From: Variovorax paradoxus
Lineage (GTDB): Bacteria; Pseudomonadota; Gammaproteobacteria; Burkholderiales; Burkholderiaceae_C
Assembly (NCBI GenBank): GCA_016806145.1
Contig: CP063166.1
Coordinates: 4,836,001-4,900,000, forward strand
Direction of reading: 5' to 3'
Length of the DNA: 64,000 nucleotides
Every line of letters begins with the position of its first letter. Positions within the stretch are counted from its first letter, which is position 1. Positions 1-8,431 of the stretch are shown here, piece after piece. The notes beneath the pieces are model-generated. The model ran no database searches. It had not been told where the DNA came from and worked only from the letters and a program-made list of their open reading frames with translations. The translations under genes and the position numbers were made by a program.

Positions 1-645
1 GTCGGCCGCAGCATCATCGCCATCGATGCCATTCCGGGCCAGCGCATCGCGATGGTGCCGGGCCTGAGTGACGAGCACGACGGCGTGCCCGACGTGATGC
101 GCGGCGAGGAGGTGCAGATCTTCGGCGCGCTGTCGCTGCTGGGCCGCGACGAGGGTCTGTTCGTGCTGCCGGGCACGCACAACAAGTGGGCCACGGTGAA
201 GAAGGGCCGCGTGACCGGTTTCCGCACCTTCATGACCGGCGAGTTCTATGCGCTGCTGAGCCAGCACTCGATTCTTTCGCGCACGCTCGACGCGTCGGCG
301 CCGCTCGACGAGGCCGCCTTCGTCGAGGGCGTGACCCGCGCCGACAACGGCCAGGGCCTGCTGCACAACGCCTTCGGCGCGCGCACGCTGGCGCTGTTCG
401 AGCGCATGCCGCGCGCCGAGCTCGCGAGCTATCTCTCGGGCCTGCTGATCGGCGAGGAGCTGCGCACCCAGTCGCTGCAGGCCGCGGGCGAGGTGGTGCT
501 GATCGGCTCGTCCGCCCTCACTCAGCGCTATGCGCTCGCGCTGCGCGCCAGCGGCACGGCCACGCGCTCGCTGGGCGCCGAAGCCACCTGGGCCGGGCTG
601 CATGCGCTGTCCGGCTTCCTCGATTCCTCCGCTTCCTCCCCATGA
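1..645 (+). CDS. dgoK: 2-dehydro-3-deoxygalactonokinase, 5' truncated by window edge
   Basis: This kinase phosphorylates 2-keto-3-deoxygalactonate in the De Ley-Doudoroff (D-galactonate) pathway, in the cytoplasm. The frame is open from base 1 with no start codon. It gives 214 residues of a family usually near 300, so roughly the first 90 are outside the window. Family features are the stretches GLSDEHDGVPDVMRGEE (about residues 21-37) and LPGTHNKWATV, then LIGEELR near the C-terminus. The stop overlaps the start of the downstream aldolase (ATGA at 642-645), which indicates translational coupling. The next gene performs the next pathway step, which supports the assignment. Confidence 0.9.
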   Translation, partial: VGRSIIAIDAIPGQRIAMVPGLSDEHDGVPDVMRGEEVQIFGALSLLGRDEGLFVLPGTHNKWATVKKGRVTGFRTFMTGEFYALLSQHSILSRTLDASAPLDEAAFVEGVTRADNGQGLLHNAFGARTLALFERMPRAELASYLSGLLIGEELRTQSLQAAGEVVLIGSSALTQRYALALRASGTATRSLGAEATWAGLHALSGFLDSSASSP

Positions 646-1283
646 CCACGCCCTTCGACAAATTCGACGCCGCCCTGCGCACCTTGCCGCTGGTGGCCAT
701 CCTGCGCGGGCTCGAGCCGCATGAAGCCGATGCCGTCGGCGACGCCATCGTCGAGCCCGGCTTCCTACTGCTCGAGGTGCCGCTCAATTCGCCGCGGCCG
801 CTCGACAGCATCGCGCGGCTGCGCGCGCGCTTCCCGCGGGCGCTGGTCGGCGCCGGCACGGTGCTCGATGCGCAGCAGGTGCGCGAGGTGCAGGCCGCCG
901 GCGGCGAGCTGATCGTGTCGCCGAACTTCGATGCCGCGGTGGTGCGCGAGGCCGCCCGCCTGGGCCTGGTGTGCCTGCCCGGCGTGATGACCCCGACCGA
1001 GGCCTTCGGCGCGCTCGCCGCGGGCGCCACCGGGCTCAAGCTGTTCCCGGCCGAGCTGGCCTCGCCCGCGGTGGTGAAGGCGCTGCTGGCCGTGCTGCCG
1101 CGCGGCACGCCGCTGATGCCCGTGGGTGGCATCACGCCCTCGAACATGACCGAATGGCGCGAGGCCGGTGCCGCCGGCTTCGGCATCGGCTCGGCGCTGT
1201 TCAAGCCCGGCAAGAACGCGCAGGCCGTGCGCGACGATGCGCAGCGCTTCGTCGCGGCCTACACGGGCACGACGCGCGCCTGA
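642..1283 (+). CDS. dgoA: 2-dehydro-3-deoxy-6-phosphogalactonate aldolase
   Basis: This 213-residue class I (Schiff base) TIM-barrel aldolase splits KDPGal into pyruvate and glyceraldehyde 3-phosphate. The Schiff-base lysine is K133 in TGLKLFPAE, and E45 lies in LLEVPLNSP. The VPLNSP signature is typical of DgoA and differs from the VTLRTP of the Eda enzyme also present in this window at 18000-18647. That difference is why this copy is called the galactonate enzyme. The start at 642 overlaps the dgoK stop by 4 bases. A much longer upstream extension of the same frame would run through dgoK and is rejected. Confidence 0.93.
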   Translation: MTTPFDKFDAALRTLPLVAILRGLEPHEADAVGDAIVEPGFLLLEVPLNSPRPLDSIARLRARFPRALVGAGTVLDAQQVREVQAAGGELIVSPNFDAAVVREAARLGLVCLPGVMTPTEAFGALAAGATGLKLFPAELASPAVVKALLAVLPRGTPLMPVGGITPSNMTEWREAGAAGFGIGSALFKPGKNAQAVRDDAQRFVAAYTGTTRA

Positions 1284-1318
1284 TTCGACTTCCCCACGCA
1301 GAACACCAGAGGATCACG

Positions 1319-2056
1319 ATGTCCGCCGATGCCGACTACGCCAGCCCCGACGTGCGCCAGCTGCGCGAAGACCTCGCGCTCGCGCTGCGCGCCGCCGCCC
1401 ACCACGGGCTGTCGGAAGGCGTGTGCAACCACTTCAGCGTGATGCTGCCGGGCCGGCAGGACCGCTACCTGATCAACCCGCGCGGCCTGCACTGGAGCGA
1501 GATCGGCGCCGACGACATCGTGCTGATCGACGTGCACGGCGAGGTGCTCGCGGGCCGCCACCGCGTGGAGCCCACCGCCCTGTTCATCCACGGCGCGGTG
1601 CACCGCATCGCGGGCCATGCGGTGGTGCTGCACTGCCACATGCCCTATGCCACCGCGCTCACCATCACGGTCGACCGCGCGCTCGATCCGACCGCGAGCC
1701 AGAACGCGATGCGCTACATCGACCGCATCGCCGTCGACCGCGAATACAACGGCCTGGCGCTCGACGATGCCGAAGGCGAGCGCATCGCGCGCGCGATGGC
1801 CGGCAAGGACGTGGCCTTCCTCGCGAACCACGGCGTGATCGTGGCGGGCGCGACCATCGCCCATGCCTACGATGACCTCTACTACCTCGAGCGCGCCTGC
1901 CTGCACCAGGTGATCGCGCAGTCGACGGGCCGTCCGCTGGCACCGGTCAACCGCGAGCTGGCCGCGCGCGTGGCCGCGCAGATCCAGGGCGAGCGCGAGC
2001 AGTCCGACCTGTTCTTCGAAGCACTGCGGCGCATGCTGCCGGCACCGCGCGGCTGA
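1319..2056 (+). CDS. class II aldolase/adducin family protein
   Basis: This 245-residue protein belongs to the metal-dependent family that includes L-fuculose-1-phosphate aldolase and L-ribulose-5-phosphate epimerase. Visible features are GVCNHFSVMLPG near residue 35, a glutamate in VEPTALFIHGAVH, the metal-binding pair in LHCHMPY and a third histidine in LANHGVIV. It starts 35 bases after dgoA, so it is probably the last gene of the same sugar-acid operon. The upstream sequence AGAGGATCACG offers a ribosome site. Its substrate cannot be read from sequence. Members beside galactonate genes may act on related sugar acids or aldehydes. Confidence 0.8.
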   Translation: MSADADYASPDVRQLREDLALALRAAAHHGLSEGVCNHFSVMLPGRQDRYLINPRGLHWSEIGADDIVLIDVHGEVLAGRHRVEPTALFIHGAVHRIAGHAVVLHCHMPYATALTITVDRALDPTASQNAMRYIDRIAVDREYNGLALDDAEGERIARAMAGKDVAFLANHGVIVAGATIAHAYDDLYYLERACLHQVIAQSTGRPLAPVNRELAARVAAQIQGEREQSDLFFEALRRMLPAPRG

Positions 2057-2075
2057 GCCTTTTCGCGCGCTTTTC

Positions 2076-2095
2076 CTGTCGCCATGCGGCGACAG
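2076..2095. other. hairpin downstream of the galactonate operon
   Basis: A perfect 8-bp stem, CTGTCGCC/GGCGACAG with an ATGC loop, begins 20 bases after the class II aldolase stop. There is no following T-run, so it is not a classic intrinsic terminator. It could protect the operon's 3' end or act with Rho. The rest of 2096-2336 has no gene that I can support. Confidence 0.4.
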
Positions 2096-2336
2096 CGGCG
2101 GCCTCTTTGTGTCGAGGCGTTTCCCGTGCTTTCAATTGCCTTGCGGCGGTGGCCGCGGCGCGTTACGTCTGGCGCTGGACGCGGCATTCGCGCGGGCAGA
2201 ATCCGCCCGGTCGCCGTGAGCGAAGTCCTACGCCCCGGCGTTACAGCGCTTCATCGGATTTCGCCCGCGCCTTACAAAGCGTTGACAAGAACGCGGGAGG
2301 ATGACACCCATCAACAACCACTCCCCTGGAGTTGCC

Positions 2337-2651
2337 ATGAAAAAGCTCACCTACGCATTCGGCGCCGCAGCCCTTCTCTCGCTGGCGGCGATCAGCGCTC
2401 CGGCCCAGGCGCAGAGCGGCCCCTTCATCCAGGCCCAGGTCTACGTGACCCCGGCACCGCCGCATCGCCATTACGACCGCCGCTACTACGCGCCCCCGCC
2501 GCCGCCCCACTACCACCCGGGCTATCACCGCGGCGATCGCTACTACCGCCATGACCGCTATGAAGGCCGCCGCTACGGGCGCCACGACAACGACCGCGAC
2601 GGCGTGCCGAACCGCTACGACCGCCGTCCCAACAATCCGTACCGCTACTGA
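2337..2651 (+). CDS. small secreted His/Tyr/Arg/Pro-rich protein
   Basis: This 104-residue protein is of unknown function. It has a clear Sec signal peptide (MKK, hydrophobic core, cleavage near SAPAQAQ at residue 26). The mature part is very rich in H, Y, R and P, with clusters such as PPHRHYDRRYY, PPPPPHYHPGYH and DRYYRHDRY. It ends in DNDRDGVPNRYDRRPNN, an acidic turn motif like the calcium-binding loops of thrombospondin type 3 repeats. The ATG at 2337 is preceded by CTGGAG at 2326-2331. An upstream in-frame ATG at 2301 would bury the signal peptide and is rejected. Metal or envelope binding is a guess from composition. Confidence 0.75.
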   Translation: MKKLTYAFGAAALLSLAAISAPAQAQSGPFIQAQVYVTPAPPHRHYDRRYYAPPPPPHYHPGYHRGDRYYRHDRYEGRRYGRHDNDRDGVPNRYDRRPNNPYRY

Positions 2652-2671
2652 CGCGGTCGTCACCAGCAACG

Positions 2672-2702
2672 AAAAAGCCGGGCCTCGTGCCCGGCTTTTT
2701 CA
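2672..2702. terminator. bidirectional intrinsic terminator
   Basis: AAAAAGCCGGGC - CTCGT - GCCCGGCTTTTT forms a strong GC stem flanked by A-run and T-run. It can therefore serve both the + gene ending at 2651 and the - gene ending at 2715. Confidence 0.9.
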
Positions 2703-2714
2703 TGGCCGCCGCAT

Positions 2715-3422
2715 TCAGGCCGCGGGCACCTGCGCGTAGGGCGGCGTGTCGCTCGAGAAGCCCTGCTTGAGCCCGCGCGAGATCGCATCGGCCAGCACCT
2801 CGGGCAGGCCCTTCTCCACGCCCTCGTAGGCCAGCCGCGCCACCTCGTCGGGCGAGGTCTTCGGCGCATCGACGTGCGCGGCCATGTCGGTGTCCATGTA
2901 GCCCACGTGCACGCTGACCACCTGCGTGCCCTGGCCCGCGAGTTCGTTGCGCAGGCCGTTGCTCAGCGACCAGGCGGCCGACTTGGTGGCGCTGTAGGTC
3001 GCCACGCTCGGGAAGGTGGTCCAGGCCAGCGCCGACAGCACGTTGACGATGGCGCCGCCGCCGTTGGCCGCCAGCACCGGCGCGAAGGCGCGCGACAGCG
3101 CCCAGGGACCGAAGAAGTTGGTTTCGAGCTCGGCGCGCGCGGCCGCCACCGCGTCGGGCCCGAGCAGGTTCGAGCCGCGCGAGATGCCGGCGTTGTTGAC
3201 CAGCACCGACACGTCGCCGCAGGCGCGCACCGCGGCCTCGATCTGCGCCGGCTGGGTCACGTCGAGCGCCACCGGCACCACGCCGGGCAGGGTGATGGTC
3301 TTCGGGTCGCGCGCGGCGCCGTAGACCTTGCGCGCGCCAGCCGCGAGCGCGGCCTTGGCGAAGGCGAGCCCCAGGCCGCGGTTGGCGCCGGTGATGAAGA
3401 CGACCGAATCCTTGATGTTCAT
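2715..3422 (-). CDS. short-chain dehydrogenase/reductase (SDR)
   Basis: This 235-residue classical SDR is an NAD(P)-dependent oxidoreductase with unknown substrate. The cofactor motif TGANRGLG lies at about residues 10-17, NNAG near residue 82, and the catalytic Tyr-Lys pair in TYSATKSA near residue 146. The start at 3422 (MNIKDSVVFITG) has AAAGGTC upstream and fits the family's N-terminus. A longer frame to 3530 adds a non-conserved leader. The gene stands alone between the shared terminator and the MATE gene, whose stop lies 34 bases upstream of this start. Confidence 0.85.
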   Translation of the reverse strand: MNIKDSVVFITGANRGLGLAFAKAALAAGARKVYGAARDPKTITLPGVVPVALDVTQPAQIEAAVRACGDVSVLVNNAGISRGSNLLGPDAVAAARAELETNFFGPWALSRAFAPVLAANGGGAIVNVLSALAWTTFPSVATYSATKSAAWSLSNGLRNELAGQGTQVVSVHVGYMDTDMAAHVDAPKTSPDEVARLAYEGVEKGLPEVLADAISRGLKQGFSSDTPPYAQVPAA

Positions 3423-3456
3423 GGCAGACCTTTGGACAGTGGAGAAAAGAAATGCT

Positions 3457-4872
3457 TCAGGCCTGCGCCATGCGCCGCAGCAAGCCGCTGGTGGTGCGCG
3501 GCCAACCGACGCGGCCGAACCAGGCGCCACCCGCGATCGCCGAGCCGATGACCAGGCCGTAGACCACGAGCGCGATGCCCTGGGCCGCGAACACGCCGGT
3601 GAGCCCCGCGCCCCAGCGCAGCGCCAGCCAGCCGCCGATGCCCGCCACGGCCAGCCGCGCGAGGTTGCCGATCACCGGCCATAGCAAGCGGCCCGCGCCC
3701 TGCGAAGCGAAGTACAGCACCAGGCCGACGCCAAAGAAACCGTAGAGCGGACCCACCACGCGCAGGTAGTGGATGCCGGTGTCGAGCATCGCGGTGTCGT
3801 GGCCGAACAGCATCAGCCACGGCCGCGGGAACAGCGCGGCCAGCAGGCCGATGGTCTCGGCGAGCGTGAAGGCCAGCGCGGCGCCGATCCAGGTGGCGCG
3901 CAGCGCGCGCTCGCGCTGGCCCGCGCCCATGCAGGTGCCGACCATCGCGACCAGCGGCGCACCCAGGCCGAACACCAGCGGCACCAGCAGGTACTCGAGC
4001 CGCGAGGCCGTGCCGTAGCCGGCCAGGGCTTCGGGACCGAAGTGGCCGGTGAGCGCGGTGGCGATGCCGATCGAGAGGTTGGTGGCCACGGTCGACACCG
4101 TGCCCACGAGGCCCACGCGCAGGATGTCGCGGAAGAAGGGCCAGCGCAGCTTGAGCGCCGCCAGCGCGGGCTTGAGCAGGCTGCGCTGCGAGCGCAGGTA
4201 GACGATCAGCGCGATCGAGCCCAGCAGGTAATACAGCAGCAGCGCCATCGCGCCGCCCGCGATGCCCATGCCCGGCAGCGGGCCCCAGCCGAAGATCAGC
4301 AGCGGCGAGGCGGGGATCAGGAACACCACGCCCACCACCGTGACGTTGGCCGGCACCGCCATGTTGCCGGTGCCGCGCAGGATGGCCGACAGCGAGTTGA
4401 ACAGCCACACCAGCACCGCGCCCGAGAACACCCAGTTGGAATAGGTCAGGGCCGCCTCGAGCGCCGGGCCGCTGCCGCCCATGATCCCGTAGAGCCAGCG
4501 GCCGCCGAACAGCAGCGCGAGCGAGAACAGCACGCCGAAGCCCAGCGCGATGACGATCGCATGCCACACCAGCGAGTCGGCATCGGCGCGGCGGCGCGCG
4601 CCGAGCGCGCGCGCGATGGCCGAGGAGATGCCGCCGCCCATGGCGCCGCTCGAGGTCATCTGCATCAGCATCACGATCGGGAACACCAGCGCCATGCCGG
4701 CCAGCGCGTCGGTGCCAAGCTTGCCGACGAAGTAGGTCTCGATCAGGCCGACCGAGGCCTGCGCCACCATCACGAGGACGTTGGGCGCGGCCAGCCGCAG
4801 CAGCGTGGGAACGATGGGCGCCTCGAGCAGGCGGCGGGTGCGCGGATCGAGATCGGCGGCGGAAGCGGTCAT
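3457..4872 (-). CDS. MATE family efflux transporter
   Basis: This 471-residue multidrug/toxin extruder is predicted to have 12 membrane segments and to use a Na+ or H+ gradient. The N-terminal half has the family pattern TLLRLAAPNVLVMVAQASVG, then ETYFVGKLG and GGGISSAIARALGA. The C-terminal half repeats this topology. I chose the ATG at 4872 (MTASAADLDPRTRRLLEAP) because the upstream extension to 4944 is proline-rich and overlaps the end of the MFS gene. It follows that MFS gene by 28 bases on the same strand, so the two exporters probably form one operon under the MarR gene upstream. Confidence 0.87.
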   Translation of the reverse strand: MTASAADLDPRTRRLLEAPIVPTLLRLAAPNVLVMVAQASVGLIETYFVGKLGTDALAGMALVFPIVMLMQMTSSGAMGGGISSAIARALGARRRADADSLVWHAIVIALGFGVLFSLALLFGGRWLYGIMGGSGPALEAALTYSNWVFSGAVLVWLFNSLSAILRGTGNMAVPANVTVVGVVFLIPASPLLIFGWGPLPGMGIAGGAMALLLYYLLGSIALIVYLRSQRSLLKPALAALKLRWPFFRDILRVGLVGTVSTVATNLSIGIATALTGHFGPEALAGYGTASRLEYLLVPLVFGLGAPLVAMVGTCMGAGQRERALRATWIGAALAFTLAETIGLLAALFPRPWLMLFGHDTAMLDTGIHYLRVVGPLYGFFGVGLVLYFASQGAGRLLWPVIGNLARLAVAGIGGWLALRWGAGLTGVFAAQGIALVVYGLVIGSAIAGGAWFGRVGWPRTTSGLLRRMAQA

Positions 4873-4900
4873 GGCCGGGTACTCCGTGGCGGGGGGACGA

Positions 4901-6223
4901 TCAGGCGCGGGCCGGGGCGGTGCCGCCCGTGGCGGGCGCGGCATTGTTCTTGGGCGCCGACGGACGGCGGATCGCCATCACCATCAGCGCCGCCAGCAGG
5001 CAGGCCGCGCCGGCGACGTAGAGCGCCGGGGTGTAGGTCAGCAGCAGCGTGCGCGCGAAACCCGCGCCATAGGCCGCGGTGGCGGCGCCGAGCTGATGCG
5101 CGGCGAACACCCAGCCGAACACCATGCCGACCTTGGCCGGGCCGAAGGTGGCGCCCGCGAGCTTGACCGTGGGCGGCACGGTCGCGATCCAGTCGAGGCC
5201 GTAGAACATCGCGAACAGCCCAAGGCCGTAGATGGTGAATTCCGAATGCGGCAGCCAGAAGAGCGAGAGCCCGCGCAGGCCGTAGTACCAGAAGAGCAGC
5301 TTGCGGTTGTCGTAGCGGTCGGACAGCCAGCCCGACAGGATGGTGCCCACGAAGTCGAAGGCGCCCATCATCGCGAGCACCGAGGCCGCGGGCACCGCGC
5401 CCATGCCGTTGTCGCCGCACAGCGAGATGAAGTGGGTCTGCACCAGGCCGTTGGTGCTCAGGCCGCAGATGAAGAAGGTGGCGGCCAGGATCAGGAAGGT
5501 GCGGTTGGTCGCGACCTCCTTGAGCACGCGGAACGGCGTGGCGAAGGTGATCGCCGCGGCGGGCGCGGCCGGCGCCTGCGGTGCATCGGGGGCTTCGCCG
5601 AAGGGACGCAGGCCGAGGTCGGACGGCCGGTTGCGCATCAGGCACAGCGCCAGCACGCCGATCAGCAGGCTGCCGATCACGATCGGCACGATGGCCGAGC
5701 GCCAGCCCCAGTGCTCGATCATCCAGGCCGCGACCGGCAGGAAGGCGAGCTGGCCGGTGGCCGAGCTCGCGGTGAGCATGCCCACCACCAGCCCGCGACG
5801 CGCCACGAACCAGCGGTTGGCCACCACCGCGCCGAGCACCAGCGCCGTCATGCCGGTGCCCAGGCCCAGCATCAGGCTCCACAGCACGAACAGCTGCCAC
5901 AGCTGCGAGGCCATCGTCACCAACGCCATGCCCAGGCCGACCAGCGCGAGGCCGGTGCAGATCACCGCGCGCAGGCCCCAGCGTTCCATCAGCACCGCGG
6001 CGAACGGGCCCATCAGGCCGAACAGCGCGAAGCGCAGCGCGAGCGAGGACGAGATCTGCTCGGTGCTCCAGCCGAACTCCTTGCCGAGCGGCTGCAGCAT
6101 CGCGCCGGGCAGGCCCAGCGCGGCCGACATCGTCAGCATGGTCAGGAAGGTGATGGCGGCGACGATCCAGCCGTAGTGGATGCCGCGGCGCTGCAGCCAT
6201 GCGGAGACTTGGGTGGCGAACAT
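4901..6223 (-). CDS. MFS transporter
   Basis: This 440-residue major facilitator protein is predicted to have 12 membrane segments. It begins with RRGIHYGWIVAAITFLTML, a pattern common in MFS members that move small organic anions. A long cytoplasmic loop near residues 195-220 contains an Ala/Pro-rich stretch. AGAGGT lies 5 bases before the ATG. The gene lies between a MarR gene (upstream, 109-base gap) and a MATE gene (downstream). This suggests efflux of toxic organic compounds, but an importer is equally possible from sequence alone. Confidence 0.85.
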   Translation of the reverse strand: MFATQVSAWLQRRGIHYGWIVAAITFLTMLTMSAALGLPGAMLQPLGKEFGWSTEQISSSLALRFALFGLMGPFAAVLMERWGLRAVICTGLALVGLGMALVTMASQLWQLFVLWSLMLGLGTGMTALVLGAVVANRWFVARRGLVVGMLTASSATGQLAFLPVAAWMIEHWGWRSAIVPIVIGSLLIGVLALCLMRNRPSDLGLRPFGEAPDAPQAPAAPAAAITFATPFRVLKEVATNRTFLILAATFFICGLSTNGLVQTHFISLCGDNGMGAVPAASVLAMMGAFDFVGTILSGWLSDRYDNRKLLFWYYGLRGLSLFWLPHSEFTIYGLGLFAMFYGLDWIATVPPTVKLAGATFGPAKVGMVFGWVFAAHQLGAATAAYGAGFARTLLLTYTPALYVAGAACLLAALMVMAIRRPSAPKNNAAPATGGTAPARA

Positions 6224-6332
6224 GGGACCTCTGGAGGAATGGGAATGGAGGAATCGGAGAAAAGAGGGGCCTGGACCGCGGGGCCTGCGGGCGTGGGGTG
6301 TGCGAAGAAGGAGAGGCCGGTGCGGGTGGGCG

Positions 6333-6788
6333 TCAGTCCAGCTCGCAGGCCTGGTCGTCCGCGCCGAGCAGCTCGAGCGATTCGTCGATCAAGAGGTGCA
6401 GCGCGAGCACGCGCTCCACACCCAGCAGCGCATTGAGCTTCTGCTGCGCCGTCTTCCAGTGGGCCAGCGCCTCGCGGCGCTTGGCTTCGCCGCTGTCGGT
6501 GAGCTGCACCAGGCGGCTGCGCGCATCGGCGCCGGCGCCCTGCGCGATCCAGCCCGCGGCGATCAGCGGCTGCAGGTTGCGGCTCAGCGTCGAGGGCGTC
6601 ATCTTGAGTTCGCCCGCCAGGTCGACCGGGCGCGAGGGACCGAGCCGCGCCAGGTGCGACAGCAGCGAGTACTGCGTGGTCTTGAGTCCGCTGCGCGACA
6701 CCTCCGCGTCGTAGTGCTGCGAGAGTCGGCGCGAGAGCTGGCGCACCTTGAAACTGGTGCAGCCGCGTGGCTTGGTGGGGGCGTCCAT
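6333..6788 (-). CDS. MarR family transcriptional regulator
   Basis: This 151-residue winged-helix regulator has a DNA-binding core at about residues 40-95 (TTQYSLLSHLARLGPSRPVDLAGELKMTPSTLSRNLQPLIAAGWI). It also has the wing motif DARSRLVQLTDSG. MarR proteins usually bind palindromes as dimers and release DNA on binding phenolic or other ligands. It is transcribed toward the MFS and MATE genes and divergently from a thioesterase. A perfect 12-bp palindrome lies in the 56-base divergent spacer, so it probably controls both directions. Confidence 0.87.
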   Translation of the reverse strand: MDAPTKPRGCTSFKVRQLSRRLSQHYDAEVSRSGLKTTQYSLLSHLARLGPSRPVDLAGELKMTPSTLSRNLQPLIAAGWIAQGAGADARSRLVQLTDSGEAKRREALAHWKTAQQKLNALLGVERVLALHLLIDESLELLGADDQACELD

Positions 6789-6802
6789 GGGCTATTATTG
6801 TA

Positions 6803-6824
6803 GCTGCAACTATTGCATATGCAA
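6803..6824. promoter_or_regulatory. candidate MarR operator
   Basis: The palindrome TTGCATATGCAA at 6813-6824 is perfect. On the - strand GTTGCA occurs twice (GTTGCATATGCAA and GTTGCAGC, 15 bases apart). The spacer is AT-rich in an otherwise GC-rich region and separates the marR start (6788) from the thioesterase start (6845). Assignment to this MarR protein is inference from position. Confidence 0.6.
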
Positions 6825-6844
6825 CCAATTGGAGGAATGACCGC

Positions 6845-7393
6845 ATGACCGAATCCCAGAACCTGCTCGAGACCTGGCTTGCCGAGGAGCGGGACATCAT
6901 CGCGAAGCTCGAAGCCGGCCCGGGCCCCGGCGTGGCGCGTCCCGAGCAGGTGAGCGGCAAGACCGGCCTCGAGATCATGCAGGCCATGCTGCGCGGCGAC
7001 ATCCCCTATGCCGCCATCGCCAAGACGCTCGACTTCACCGTCATCTCGATCAGCCCCGGCGTCGCCATCTTCCAGGGCACCCCGCTGCCGCAGCACCTGA
7101 ACCCGCTGGGCACCATCCACGGCGGCTGGGTCGCCACCCTGCTCGACTCCGCACTCGGCTGCTCGGTCCACACCATGATGCCGCCCGGTCGCAGCTACAC
7201 CACGGCCGAGCTCGGCGTGAACTACGTGAAGGGCCTCACGCCCAAGGTCCAGCGCGTGCGCGCCGAGGGCAAGGTGATCCACTGCGGGCGGCAGCTCGCG
7301 ACGGCGGAAGCGCGGCTGGTGGGCGCCGATGGCACGCTGTATGCGCATGCCACGACGACCTGCTTCGTGTTCGAGATTCCGGCGGGGCGCTGA
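6845..7393 (+). CDS. PaaI-type hotdog-fold thioesterase
   Basis: This 182-residue hotdog-fold protein is likely to hydrolyse an aryl- or acyl-CoA thioester in the cytoplasm. The characteristic segment LNPLGTIHGGWVATLLDSALGCSV (about residues 84-107) contains the HGG loop typical of PaaI/YbgC enzymes. The helix and sheet order continues through TTAELGVNYVKGL. The start at 6845 has GGAGG at 6831-6835, 9 bases upstream. An N-terminal extension of about 60 residues precedes the hotdog core and has no recognised domain. It is divergent from marR and shares the operator, so its substrate may be linked to the exported compound. Confidence 0.82.
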   Translation: MTESQNLLETWLAEERDIIAKLEAGPGPGVARPEQVSGKTGLEIMQAMLRGDIPYAAIAKTLDFTVISISPGVAIFQGTPLPQHLNPLGTIHGGWVATLLDSALGCSVHTMMPPGRSYTTAELGVNYVKGLTPKVQRVRAEGKVIHCGRQLATAEARLVGADGTLYAHATTTCFVFEIPAGR

Positions 7394-7420
7394 GCTTCAG
7401 GGTCGGGCCGGTCACCTGCT

Positions 7421-8350
7421 CTACAGCGCGGGCGCCAGCGCCCTCGCCATCAACCGCAGGTTCTGCACCGCCGCCCCCGCCGCCCCCTTGCCCAGGTTGT
7501 CGAGCACCGCGCTCAACACGACCTGCCCCGTGCGTTCGTTGAACGCCACCGCCAGGCTCATGTCGTTCGTCCCGTTGTGGACCTGCGGATCCAGCTCGGT
7601 CGAAGCCGCACCGGCAGACAGCGGCAGCACCCGCACATGCGCCGCATCCAGATAGCGCTCGGCCAGGCATTCATGGATGCGCGCACCCGATACGCCGGCG
7701 GGAAGCAGCCGCGCATGCAGCCCGATCGTCAGCACGATTCCCTGCCGGTAGCTGCCGTAGGCCGGCACGAAGAGCGGCCGCTGCGACAGGCCGGCGTAGG
7801 CCTCGATCTCCGGCACGTGCTTGTGCTCGAGCCCCAACCCATAGACCGTCAATGAATGCGCGCCAGCCCCGGCCTCGTGGGCTTCCGCGCCCGCCCTGCC
7901 CTGGCCCGAATAGCCCGAGACGGCATGGATGACCAGCGGATAGTCGGCGGGCAGCAGCCCCGCATCCGTCAGCGGCCGCAGCAGGGCGATCGCGGCGGTG
8001 GGATAGCAGCCGGGATTCGTGACCCGCGATGCCGAGGCGATGCGTTCGCACTGCCCCGCGGCCAGCTCCGGCAGGCCGTAGACCCAGCCGGGGCTGGTGC
8101 GATGCGCCGAGCTCGCGTCGATGACGCGCACCGAGGGGTTCTCGATCATCGCCACCGCATCGCGTGCCGCGGCATCGGGCAGGCACAGGATCGCGATGTC
8201 GGCCTCGTTGAGCGCGGCGCGGCGCGCGGCCGGGTCCTTGCGCAGGTGGGTGGGCAGGGTGCGGATGCGGAATTCGCCGCCGCGCAGCCGGTTCTGCAGA
8301 TCGAGCCCGGTGGTGCCCTGATCGCCGTCGATGAAGAGGTTGAGGTCCAT
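7421..8350 (-). CDS. argC: N-acetyl-gamma-glutamyl-phosphate reductase (type 2)
   Basis: The enzyme reduces N-acetylglutamyl phosphate to the semialdehyde in arginine synthesis. The 309-residue length matches the short type 2 enzymes rather than the 340-residue type 1. The catalytic cysteine is in [11 protein letters not shown], and HKHVPEIE supplies the conserved histidine region. The N-terminal [16 protein letters not shown] is the NADP-binding Rossmann start. The ATG at 8350 is chosen because the frame continues upstream through the divergent LysR gene only as noise. No other arg gene is nearby, and it faces a LysR gene divergently. In this setting it might instead serve a related aspartate-semialdehyde-like reaction. 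Confidence 0.85.
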   Translation of the reverse strand: MDLNLFIDGDQGTTGLDLQNRLRGGEFRIRTLPTHLRKDPAARRAALNEADIAILCLPDAAARDAVAMIENPSVRVIDASSAHRTSPGWVYGLPELAAGQCERIASASRVTNPGCYPTAAIALLRPLTDAGLLPADYPLVIHAVSGYSGQGRAGAEAHEAGAGAHSLTVYGLGLEHKHVPEIEAYAGLSQRPLFVPAYGSYRQGIVLTIGLHARLLPAGVSGARIHECLAERYLDAAHVRVLPLSAGAASTELDPQVHNGTNDMSLAVAFNERTGQVVLSAVLDNLGKGAAGAAVQNLRLMARALAPAL

Positions 8351-8382
8351 GAGCGCGATCGTAGGGACGAGGCCGAGATGGC

Positions 8383-8407
8383 TCCAGCTAAATATATGGA
8401 ACTCCAG
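8383..8407. promoter_or_regulatory. candidate LysR-type operator between argC and lysR
   Basis: TCCA-N10-TGGA (8383-8400) is an inverted repeat around an AT-rich centre. A second CTCCAG at 8402-8407 repeats the one at 8382-8387 exactly 20 bases away, about two helical turns. LysR regulators commonly bind such paired sites in divergent spacers. The local AT content also suggests promoters. Confidence 0.5.
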
Positions 8408-8431
8408 ATTAAGAAAAGATAAATTAGCCCG

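Noticed and set aside
3769..6436. Long plus-strand open frames opposite MATE and MFS
   Set aside because: Translations are Arg/Ala/Gly/His-rich without domains. They are antisense shadows of strong membrane-protein genes.
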